This document shows, piece by piece, positions 11,414-21,722 of a DNA stretch of 60,000 nt; position 1 is the stretch's first letter, and each line of letters opens with the position of its first letter. The stretch is from contig OU612070.1 in assembly GCA_914767715.1 (NCBI GenBank), forward strand, positions 2,251,501 through 2,311,500, read 5' to 3'. The position numbers were made by a program, and so were the translations under genes. Source of the stretch: Membranipora membranacea (taxonomy: Eukaryota > Bryozoa > Gymnolaemata > Cheilostomatida > Membraniporidae). Below the pieces are notes generated by a model, which saw nothing but the letters and a program-made list of their open reading frames with translations, had not been told where the DNA came from and ran no database searches.

Positions 11414-14400
11414 TTATTGGCGCTTTCTGCCAAGTTGATGAGCAGGCTTTGATGTCCCATATCTGAGATCTCTGACAGGAGGGCTGGTTTTTATTTTCTT
11501 GACTAACCATGGCGCGTTCCGTATAGAGTTGTGCCCCCTGATATACCGGGTTCCGATTCTACTGCAGTGGACATGATAAGTGGTAAGTATTGAGCATGGA
11601 TTGTAGACAGTGAAACCTGCTTCCATTGTCATCGTCCCAATCATACCTGATATGGACAAAAATATATTTCATTAAATAATATCGAATATAACCTCCAATC
11701 AATGTACAAACCAAAGTTATAATTTATATATTTAAATGTATCATGAGCGAAGAAAATTGATATTAGCGATTAAAATCATTGAAAGTATACATCAGCAAAG
11801 AATACATCAGAAAAGGATTCAGCAAGATTAGATTTCGACATGAAATTCTGATTATAACAAATTACATGTACATACTTTATTTTCACGACACAGGTACTGG
11901 TCAAATACATTCAACAGCCAAACGTATTCAATATAAAAACAAAAAATCTTACCATTTTCGGCTTGTTGAAGATTCACAGGATAATTGAGAATAGATAACA
12001 CTTTATCTCCAAGAGATTCTTTTAGTCTGAAAATATGCGTGTCATGGGACCCTACAAAACATATATATAATCTTTTAATCACTGGGATCTAATGAGCCAA
12101 TCGAACAGCAGTACATCCATAGAATTGTTTCCATGAATGTAACACAGTCCGTCATGTGGGTGACTGGAAACAGGACTTGTCTACGTACAACATCACAAAT
12201 AAGTAAGTCTGTAAGTGAGATTGTGTGGAATTCCATTATGAAGAGCTGATCTTGTGTGTTTGGCAGTAATGGAATGCCACCTAATCTCACTTTCAGCAGT
12301 CTGAGCAGTAGCAATAATGTTGCATATCAATTATAATTATGCATCATGTTTTCCTTTTTGTAGAGCTTGTAAGTGAATATATTGAACATCAGATGTCTTT
12401 GAAATGGATCATAAGTGGCTGTAAGTGTATGGCGATTTGTAATTTAGTAACGCAAGTGCATTTGAACCCCTGAAACATTTGTAGATCCGAAATCTGTCTG
12501 AAAGGCAGCTCACCATAATATTTCATGAGGCACATGGAGGCAGCCTCACAGTCTCCGTGACCTTTGTTACCGTGCCTTGTAAGGGAGTAGATAGTTTTTG
12601 TGTCTCTCAATTTTTCTGTGTCAATCAGGTCAAATCCTTCACCAATAACTGTAACAAAAACGTCAAATTTTTTTCTCAGATACTATCAAAACAGACAGGT
12701 CTATCCTAACCTGATGCTGTACATAGAGTTACACCTAATAATAACAAGACCAGGCTAGTACTGCTGTGAAAGTAATTATGAATGAAAATAATGGAAAGTC
12801 CTTACCCAGTATGACAAATAAAGGGGTATGGAGTTGGATGTGCAGCTTGATCCCAAATAAAACTACCACTTCAGTAAATTTCATCTCACAATAAAGGCTG
12901 AATGGGTTATAGTTGTCTTCTCTCTGTTCAGTAACAGAAAACTCCGCAGGATCTGATCAAAATTATTACACGCTGAGTGCAACATGAACTTTCTATCATA
13001 CACATAACTGTATAAACTTACTAATATCTCCGTTGCTGCCAATGACAGGCTCATCTATGAGATATTTAGATGAGATGTTAAAGAAATCTGTCATGTGAAT
13101 CATACGCTCCATCTTCAGAGGGTAAACTTTGGTCACATTCGGCCAGTTCTGTCTCAACAATATCTGTAAAGAGTAAAAGAATTTAATTGTAAGGGACAAA
13201 GCACAACAACTCATATCAGTAAATGGAGCTATGCTTGATGTGAAAGGTACAAAGTTTGAAAGCTCTGTTTTTGGTAGGAGAGGGTGAAGGTAATGTGTTG
13301 ATGGTAGTGGCGAGGTTTATCCCAACAGCTATAATATGTCACATGACCTCCAGTCTCTTACTCCCAAAATTTTAACCTAGGATGTGATCTGCAAATGATT
13401 GCACACTACTAGGCTTGCTAAACCTACCTTACCAAACCCAGTCGAACATACTGACGTAACATGAATGAATGTTCTACTGAAATATGTAAGGTTTTATTTA
13501 CTTTCATTGTTGTGACATTGGTGTAGAGAAGGATTAGACGTTTGAGCTGAGGGTGATCGATATTATCCTTAATTACTGACATATACTCCGAGTTTCGAGT
13601 TACCAAACTGTCGATTGTTTCTTTATCGTATCCTTCAACATTCTGTCCTAAAAAGTTCGAGGGCGCCTAATTAAATTTCAATCAGACATGCATGTGATAG
13701 CCAAAGGGCTGCAAAAAACAACATTTTGATGATTATCAGGCAATAAACATAAAATTTAGCCTTGAGATAAAACGTTACGATGACAGAACTAGTTCCTTAA
13801 GTGTAGTCTTTCAACAACACTTGAGAGTGTTACTGTTACACATATATCTCAGACATGAGGAACAACCCTCCCTATGTGAGCTGATGAAAAACCTGACACA
13901 ATATATATTGAACTGCATGCTATCTTTATTTGTTAGCAAACAAAATGAAGCTTTAGATTTCACCCAGTTACTAAACTCAAAAAGCTAATGAGTAGAGCTT
14001 ATAAAGGAGTACCTGTAAATAAATGGAACATGGTGATGAGGGTGTACCCAGGCCCCACCTGCTTGATAATCTCTGAGAAAAAATAGTCTACAACTTCTCT
14101 TCCTTTGTATCCTTCAGGAACATAACCTAAAGAATAAATATTTGATAACTTGTAGAATAATAATTTTTATCCTCCAATAAAGGGCCTTCAAGCTTATAGC
14201 AAATACACAAGTTCCAATTTACCTGAATCCAACTCGGCATTTATGTATAGAATTAAATCACGCCTTTTATTTTTCCTTTGTTTTTTTGCTATAAAGTACT
14301 TCATGGTCTAAACCCAAGCTACATAATCAATGATTTTTCAAGGACTGGACATCACTTTTGTTTTCATGATACCCACATCTTACATCCATCCAAAAACTTA

Positions 14401-15930
14401 TTTTTGATTCACATGACTACTTCTTTTAACAACCTTCCTCAACATCTTCGTTCATCAACAACCATACATACATACATTAAATTTGCATTGTCAAAACATT
14501 TGTTTTTAATTGCTCTCCCTGATGTGCAAAAAACCAAAACAAAAATTTAACCGAAATAAAATCAAGAAAATAAAACTCAATCCAATTAAAACAAATGTTT
14601 TGACAGTGTCTGAGAACTGGTATATATATATATATATTTATATACCCGCTCTCAGACATAGTGGCCGAATAGCAGGGCTAGTAAAGACTTTGATCAAGTT
14701 TGATCCATTTTGCCAGCGTTGGAGTTGCTCCACTAGGCGTGTCAGTAGAGAGCGGCAGCACCAGCGCTGGCAAAATAGATCAAACTCATAAATTATAAAA
14801 TTTGTTTAGACATTTTGGGGTGACCATGGGGTAATATCAGGGTTTATCTCCTCTGCGGAAGAGCAGAGGAGATAATTAGGCATGATGTATGAGGCATGCG
14901 CAATAAAAAAAGAGCTATCATTCAAAAATGCCTTATAATAATAAATCACTCGATATTGGATATGATTTCTAAGCTTACTGCCTCCACTGCTGACTTGAAA
15001 CCTAAGTTTGAGGGGCACCTTCAAAATCAAAAATCAATTTTCAGAAAACGTGTCAGCATTTTTGGAAGTGTGTAGGCCTATAACTTTTTTATCACTTAAA
15101 AATGATATATTGCAACCCTGCACTTGACATTTCTATAAAATTGTCATTGGAAACCCTGTCCTGGTAAGAATCAGCTTTGCATTGCCAACATCAAAATCTC
15201 ATGTGTATATGAATATGAAGGGCATCGTCCTAAATCCTGCATTCCTAACATTATTAAACCATTGGAGAGTTTGATTTTTAAGGTATTCTCACTATGCCAT
15301 GGTTCTTGATACCGATATCATCTGAACAGAAACTTGCACAATGATGACTGGTTTTAAGGTTATACATACTCATGCTAAGGTAAGATGAGCTCATTCAAAC
15401 AATAAGAGCATAACATGCACCCATCTCTGATTTCTTACTCGCTAAATTTAGATGATTTGCCTTCAGATCATTCCACAAGAAGTTATATCATGTGGGATAG
15501 ATTATGAAAGCCCTGGTAGGGCGTCTCATTAAAGTAGGAACAATCAGATAACTATTTCAGGTATTTAGGATTGATCTAAGAAATTGGATCGGAGATTTTC
15601 CGAGCAACACTTACCCAGTTCAGTGGCTGTGAGAGTAGTGTCTCTGAGATCTTGTCGTTTTGCATCTGACTGGAGGGTACTGATCTTATTTACAGGGGGT
15701 GAAGAGGAGTTCTTTCTTCCAGAGGCGCTTGGAGAAGGCATTTTTCTACTCGAGACATTGGAAATGTTCTGGAGATTTCGGTAGCTAATTATACGGAAAT
15801 CAGGTTCGTCTCCGGTTGTGTTGGTGTAATGCAGCACAATGCTGCCTGCAGCAACTATCATCACAAGAAGTAAAACTCGCCGAGACTTATTCCAGGGTCC
15901 TCTGCCAAATATTCTTCGACAGACAGACAT
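11414..15930 (-). CDS. Type II membrane glycosyltransferase-like protein, copy B
   Basis: Seven exons, right to left: 15615-15930, 14013-14126, 13502-13647, 13022-13163, 12514-12648, 11953-12051 and 11414-11646. They total 1185 nt, or 394 residues. Exons 2-6 have exactly the lengths and phases of copy A (114, 146, 142, 135 and 99 nt). The start at 15930 matches copy A; an in-frame Met at 15960 is possible. A membrane segment spans about residues 15-33, followed by a Ser/Asn-rich stem with several sequons. The core carries 'YSLTRHG', 'GSHDTHIF' and 'NPCSILTTYHVHCS'. Protein differences from copy A: two in exon 3, one in exon 4, one in exon 5, about seven in exon 2 and five in exon 6. Exon 1 and the tail differ widely. 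Function is inferred as for copy A. Confidence 0.8.
14240..14560 (+). mobile_element. Non-LTR retrotransposon 3' fragment (CR1/Jockey-like)
   Basis: The frame from 14278 reads 'FFCYKVLHGLNPSYI' and later 'TTSFNNLPQHLRSS', followed by a short basic end. This matches the typical C-terminus of invertebrate LINE reverse transcriptases (F-YK-hGL-P-Y, then W-NSLP-xLR-s...F...L). Upstream sequence to about 14240 continues the similarity in another frame, implying a frameshift. The A/C-rich tail recurs at 3412-3480. It is a dead 5'-truncated copy on the strand opposite to its host gene. Confidence 0.65.
14488..14606. repeat. Inverted repeat, 22-23 nt arms
   Basis: 14488-14510 and 14585-14606 are reverse complements ('ACAAATGTTTTGACA' core) with one indel. 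The left arm overlaps the end of the LINE frame, so the pair may mark a rearrangement or foldback insertion at the LINE tail. Confidence 0.6.
14607..14658. repeat. Hairpin with (TA)n loop
   Basis: 14607-14624 and 14641-14658 are inverted repeats of 18 bases with two differences, closing over a (TA)n stretch. It directly abuts the preceding inverted repeat. Confidence 0.6.
14698..14785. repeat. Inverted repeat, 25-nt arms
   Basis: 14698-14722 and 14761-14785 are reverse complements with two mismatches around a 38-base spacer. The 'GTTTGATCCA' start of the arm recurs at about 19220, next to the long foldback there, which hints at a shared repeat family. Confidence 0.65.
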
Positions 15931-16151
15931 AGTGAGAGATGTGATGTGATGTGGTGACAAGATACAGTTGGCCGATCAGTTGACTTAACTTATGCTTGAG
16001 GATCACTGCAGTAAATGTCAGACATATCTAAGGAGGAACTCTCAGGAAGGTTGTCTATCTCTCCCGACCTTTGAATAGAAAATGTATGGGATTACGAAGT
16101 ATGATAAGCAAGAAAACTTAAAATCTCAAAACATTATTTATAGCCAATGTG

Positions 16152-16215
16152 TTGGCTCTGATTGGTGGATTGGGATTGGGTTGGGATCATCTCCCCACCC
16201 ACCAATCAGAGCCAA
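16152..16215. repeat. Perfect 17-bp inverted repeat
   Basis: 'TTGGCTCTGATTGGTGG' at 16152-16168 is the exact reverse complement of 16199-16215, with a 30-base GC-rich spacer. It lies about 220 bases upstream of the copy B start codon. Confidence 0.8.
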
Positions 16216-19200
16216 ATACTTGGCTAAACATGATAAGAATGTCAATGTTGAGTGATAGCAAGATGCACAACATACCGACCATGTATCTCTACTCGACGTC
16301 ATCAGTCAGCACTACAACAGCTTTATTTCGGAGTTCAGCGATAAATATGACCTTTGACTGTACTTCAAATACAAACATGAACTTTATTCTGAATCCATTT
16401 TTTAAATACAGTAAGGTACACTCTCTCGCTGAAGGTGTAAATAATAGCATTGCGTTACCTCCATGTACTCTAACACTTTGCCAACAGTCCTGGCTGTTAA
16501 TTGGACTTATCAGGCTATAGATATTGGGTTAATCCAGTAAATATGCCAACAAATCAAAACAAAATAAATATAGGCTATAGGCTACATCAAGAGAATAGAG
16601 AGAAATAGCATCAACCTGCCAGCTAAAATTTGTTCGTAAAAGTACTGCCCATTAGTCATGGACTGTCAACTTGGAATGTACCCTCTAGATAAACCTAGAT
16701 AGTTTATGCTGTTGACAAGACTAGGATCTCGGGGAGAATATGTATGTGATTGCGGCTGCAGCGTTCATTTAGATCTATCTGTATTTACGAGAGCAAGTTA
16801 AAAGGAAAAAACCTTGAAGCATGTAGTTTTCTGGACTCTCACATACAATATCTTTTACCAACTAGACTTTGGTTGTACAAACTTCAAGGTCAAGGCCACA
16901 TCCAAACTCAAGTTATTTTTAGAATAAGAATGCTGATCTATTTGCACCTTTTCATAGCTAATATATATATAATAATGTGTAGATATATATACAATAACTT
17001 TGAGTTTCAATGTAACATCAAACATAAAATCAAATTAATATTAAACACTGTATGACTGTGTTCCACCAAAATGACTATGACACCATAAACTACTGAGAGA
17101 ACGCCAAAAAAGTTGAGCGCACTGCATACATTCCCGACAAACTGACCCTATATTGAAATGTAAGGGTGGATAGTTCAGCCAGATATATGGAAAATAAGAA
17201 ATCTGTCAAACATCTGTATTTATGCTTGTTTATTAGTAGGCCTATATGTTTGGTGTTTAAATGTTACACAGTACAATGTACATGTTACATTTTAGACTCA
17301 GGTTATATACATGAGTAGAATGAAAAATATATAGAATAATTGATTTTTTCAACTCCCTAAGGTAATTTGGATTCCAGGTATACATAATGAGAATTTAAAC
17401 TACTTCCCCTAGTGTATAAAAACTAATCCTTGTGCTCAGTTGGCCATATCCAAGCGTTTGCTTGCAATGATACTTTTCACGCTACATGAATGGGGAGGGG
17501 GGGCTGGGGTGTGGCAAAGGAGGAATTTAGTCTGCAGGTAACTCTTCTTATACATTTGTAGTGGTAGAATTTTGTCCCAAGTATGGCGTGTATATTTGAC
17601 CAAGATGTCAGGCAACACCTTAATCTGACCAAGGAATTAGAGACTCTCTAACTCTAACTAACTAACTCTAACTTTCTAAGGCCTTTATCTGACACGGAAC
17701 CAAAGCAGTGGAGACTACATCGTAAAACTATCAATGAAGTTACATCATGCATAGCTATAACTTTACTCTGCTACGCCACAGTGGATTTGAAAGAAAAATC
17801 GTTACACTTATTGCCACAGTGGCACTTTTTTTGTCTTAAAAAAATGGCCGCATGAAAAGGAATCACGTTAGTGCTCAGCTAACCGTACCACAAGTGGGAC
17901 CATGTGATTGTTTTTCTTTTCTTTTACCGCACAATCATACAATATAGGGCATCAATGTACTGTCCAACTAACAAATATACGGACAGATATCGCTCACCTA
18001 TAAAACCTACCTGTTATTCGGATGACGCGTCAGTTCTGATTTAGTTTGAAACTCATCACATGATGACAATTTTTCTCAATTTTAAATGTCCTTATGTCAA
18101 TGGTCAAGATCAATGTAATAATCCCAAAATTTCCCTCATGCAAATGTCCCTTACTTAATCCTAAATCTTCAAGTTGAGTCAAGTGCTGACATGCGATTAT
18201 CTGTTGATCACCGCCAAACAAGTCACAGGTCCTGTGTGATTCTCCACACAATATTTACAAACTCGGCAGCCTACTACTTATCAAGCATACCTTGGCTAAT
18301 GTTAGATATATTGGTATCTAGCCTAATAGTTATAATTATACACTTTGATTTCATCTACCTACACAATATAGTAAGTTAGGAGGAAGTCATTGGTCGGGTT
18401 GTGATGATTATTAGCTGCAGGCAGTTCAAGTATGGGTTCTTCATTTTGTTGAGGAAATTGATATATTGGCCAGATGTGAGGTGATTGGTTTAGCACAGAA
18501 GCATCCAGGCTAATTACCCCTTATCTTATTTGTGATATCTGGCGCTTCGACATCCCTGATCGTCATAACTTCCTCTTGGCTGGCACGACACCATTAATGA
18601 AGGGAAACCATTGGCTTCATGCAGCAAGCTAACATTCACTTACTTGGTTGGTTAGAAACTTTGTTTGTTTTAGGCTGCTGGCTCAAATTCTACATTTCAA
18701 CAAGGATATTAATCCTCAGTCCCCTTATTATGCTTCCTGCTGACTGGTAGAATTGTTTGAGTCACAGCATGGTATTGTAGCTTCTTCTTAAATATACATA
18801 CCATCCTACCCATACATGTCAATATTACAAAATAATAGTTGCTTACCGTCACGAATGTCACCAGAATGACAATGGCAGTATGAACTTTTTCTGTCCGTCT
18901 GTCTTGTGGTGTGGTGTATCCTTACAGGTTCACATTCTTCCTTATTAGTAAATTGTTGCAGTATTAGTTATGACTACAAGTATTGTCTAGCTTCAAATGA
19001 AGCAGTTTTACAATATACGCTATGACCTATTTCGTTACCAGGTATAGCATAGGTCTAACATATTTGTAGAGTGCTTTATAAAGCCAACAATATGATATTG
19101 ATTTATAGAGAAACATAGTGAAAAGAAATTCACAATGACCTATTGAATGGCTTTGATACGGATAGACTATGTTTGTATGAAAGGGCTTTTGAAATTAGTT

Positions 19201-19248
19201 TGTTCTATAGTAGAACAAGTTTGATCCAATTGCCTGCATTCCTGTTGC

Positions 19249-19455
19249 TCCCTTTTTGTAATCACATCACTTTCTGAGAGGCTGCTCTGCTCATCATTTG
19301 GAATATTCAACAACAAAAAAGAAGAAATTTTCATACTGAATTTGATATGGCTAGGTGGCCTTGAGTTTTATGAAAATTTCTTCTTTTTTGCTGTTTAATA
19401 TTCCAAATGATGAGCAGAGCAGCCTCTCAGAAAGTGATGTGATTACAAAAAGGGA
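19249..19455. repeat. Long foldback hairpin with 86-nt arms
   Basis: Arms 19249-19334 and 19370-19455 are reverse complements with only about two mismatches, around a 35-base loop. A transcript would form an unusually long, near-perfect double strand. It has no coding potential of its own; the ORF at 19355-19570 is a by-product of the right arm. It could be a palindromic foldback element, a recent inverted duplication, or a hairpin-RNA source. Confidence 0.85.
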
Positions 19456-20707
19456 AGTGCTGCACATGATTACAGCTAATGTAGTCATGTATTCATTATG
19501 TTTAATATATCTAGTATTCATCCGTTTTATTCATAAGAAGCCAATAAGGGGCAACAGATATAACCACTAATCTGAGGAACCCTGAAGCAATCAGACGAGG
19601 GGCGTTCTCAGTGTGTTCACATCACCACGGGTTTCACTTACCTAATCCAAGGTTTTTATAATCGCTGACTAAAGCCTACTAGTCCTTTATTTAATGTATC
19701 CATAAGCTCATTTTAATTACAATATTGCATAATTTTGTAAGCTTATGAAACTAAAGCACATACTTTCCATTTCACTTTTTTTTATTTACAGCAAACTTGT
19801 ATCATTTCCTCTTGTATGACTGAACAGGTACATGACATAATTCATTTTCTATTTATGAGATCCAAGGGCCCCAAGGCCCTCCATATATTGTATGGAAGGC
19901 CTTGTCATCATCATCAGAAAGGGCCAATTCTTGATCTTCTTCAGCACAAACAAATCATAACAGTATTTTGAATTTGACCATATCTAGTATATCGGTTTTG
20001 GGTGGTTGATACTGGACATAGGCGGCCCAGAGAGGCCCACAACAAGTCCCGGGCAAGGAACCCAGGCCTAGACAACTGCACCAGCCATTTCTACTATTTA
20101 ACAAAAAAAACCTTTTTTGTTAAATGAAGCACTAAATATGGGTGTTAATATACGCATGCATTAATCGTCATAAACACTAAACTGAACTTTGGTGGATAAC
20201 TGTATAAAACATTGTACACTGTTTTATTGCCTTTGCACAGAACCCGAGGTTTGCATCTAACAAAATAAAACATGACTATAGAGGAAAACTTAGAAAAATA
20301 ATTTACTGCCACCCGAGACGGCTCCATTCATAGTATTTTTCGGGTGAGTTGTGTACAAAAATACCATCTAAACCGAAATACACCAAGACATAAAAACTCT
20401 ATGAAAAATATAAAAAATGAGGCTGCATTTTACACAACAGATATAATATAGATAGTATGGTTACCATCCTGACTTAGGGTGTGCAGATTTGCATGCTGAT
20501 TTCTCGACATGCTTAGCAGGTGCGACTGGTTTCCTCACAGTTACATGCCAGTCAAGCTGACAGCAACAGTTTTGTCATAGTGCATAATTTTTCTGTGAAA
20601 CGACGAGAACAGTGCATAACAATCCGTGTAACAGTTGGAGCAGTGTGCTGTGGGTGTAAAAAAGATGCTCGGCCTTCTGGTACTTTGTGATAAGGGAACA
20701 CAGTGGG

Positions 20708-20820
20708 CTGCCGTGACAAGACAAGCTGTGACAAGGCCACTGTGACAAAACCACTGTGACAAGACACGCTGTGACAAGGCACGCTGTGCCAAGGCCACTG
20801 TGACAAGAGGTGCCGTGACA
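20708..20820. repeat. Minisatellite, about 14-15 bp unit, eight copies
   Basis: Degenerate tandem copies of 'CTGTGACAAGGCCA' (some units end in CACG or GGTG). They produce overlapping open frames on the minus strand with 'CHS'-type repeats. These frames are judged artefacts of the repeat. It lies in the presumed CRIM1 3' flank. Confidence 0.8.
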
Positions 20821-21375
20821 ATTCATTTGTAGTGGTTCCAAACATGAGTATCTGCCCAACATAACAAGTTCAGAATACAGCCACTAGTGGTCTTAAAAGG
20901 GCCACAACACACATGCACCAAGTACATAACACATTACAATGTAAAAAGTAACATAGAGAAAGCAATTTAAAAAATCTAAATGAAGAACTGCTGGCTAGGT
21001 CAGATTTGAATCAAAAACTTGAGCTTGGAATTGTCATAAGCTCAAATACAAACAAAATATTTTTTGACAAAATATCTGAAATGAGAGAAAAAACAGAATT
21101 TTTTTATCCTCCGTTGAAGGAGCGAATATGACATTATACAGCTGCAGTATACAAGGAAAACACACACTCTACTATGTACAGAATAATTATAACCCGGCTA
21201 ATAAAAAAATATAGGAGCATTGAGAATACAATACTCCTCAGGCAGATTATAGAACAAGGTTTGATATGGTAATGTTAACTTCATCACAGTATTGAGATTT
21301 ATAATGTTGGGGTAGTATCACACACCACCCTCAAAGCAGTGGCGCACTTGTGTAGGTTTTGAGGTTACACATTGT

Positions 21376-21722
21376 CTAACAATGAACATACTCGTTGGTA
21401 TGATTATTTTCATCAACCAAAGGTCGGAAGCAGTCTGTATCACCTCTCACAATGGCTGTGTTGTATCGATTGTCATTGGTTGCGTGTAAAAACTCAAGAT
21501 TTGTCGATTTGGGTCTCTTTTTCATGAGTGCGGCGTCACGGTTCATAGCGCGATGTTCAAGAATTTTGGGTATAGCTGTCAAGTTTGATTTGCGTTTCTT
21601 ACGCTGTTTTACGATGTATATCACCAGTATCACAATGACAACAGCAAATATAAGCAGCAGAATTAGTGACATGATCAACATCGGCAGACCAATAGACAGT
21701 GGTATGGACTGCTCTTTTTCTT
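21376..21722 (-). other. CRIM1: CRIM1 last exon: membrane segment and cytoplasmic tail
   Basis: About 30 hydrophobic residues beginning 'IGLPMLIMSLILLLIFAVV' are followed by a stop-transfer cluster (KQRKKRK) and a polar tail of roughly 65 residues with three Tyr or near-terminal 'NEYVHC'. The tail shows no motif I recognise from vertebrate CRIM1. Confidence 0.88.

Larger units (their letters stand above)
11647..15614 (-). other. Introns of copy B
   Basis: Six introns. Intron 1 (14127-15614) carries a LINE fragment and a cluster of inverted repeats. The other introns show only patches shared with copy A and no exon-like sequence. Confidence 0.55.
15931..21375. other. Intergenic region between copy B and the CRIM1 3' end
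   Basis: About 5.4 kb with no coding exon recognised. It contains a 17-bp inverted repeat (16152-16215), a long foldback (19249-19455), and a minisatellite (20708-20820). The copy B promoter should lie near 15931-16100. The CRIM1 3' UTR should run leftward from 21375; a minus-strand AATAAA at 20223-20228 is a possible poly(A) signal. Short ORFs here lack recognisable features. Confidence 0.5.

Noticed and set aside
19355-19570. 71-residue frame over the long foldback
   Set aside because: It consists partly of the foldback arm and has no codon-like or domain features.
20541-20862. Three overlapping minus-strand frames with Cys-His-Ser repeats
   Set aside because: They are translations of the 14-15 bp minisatellite in all three frames, so repeat structure rather than coding explains the openness.
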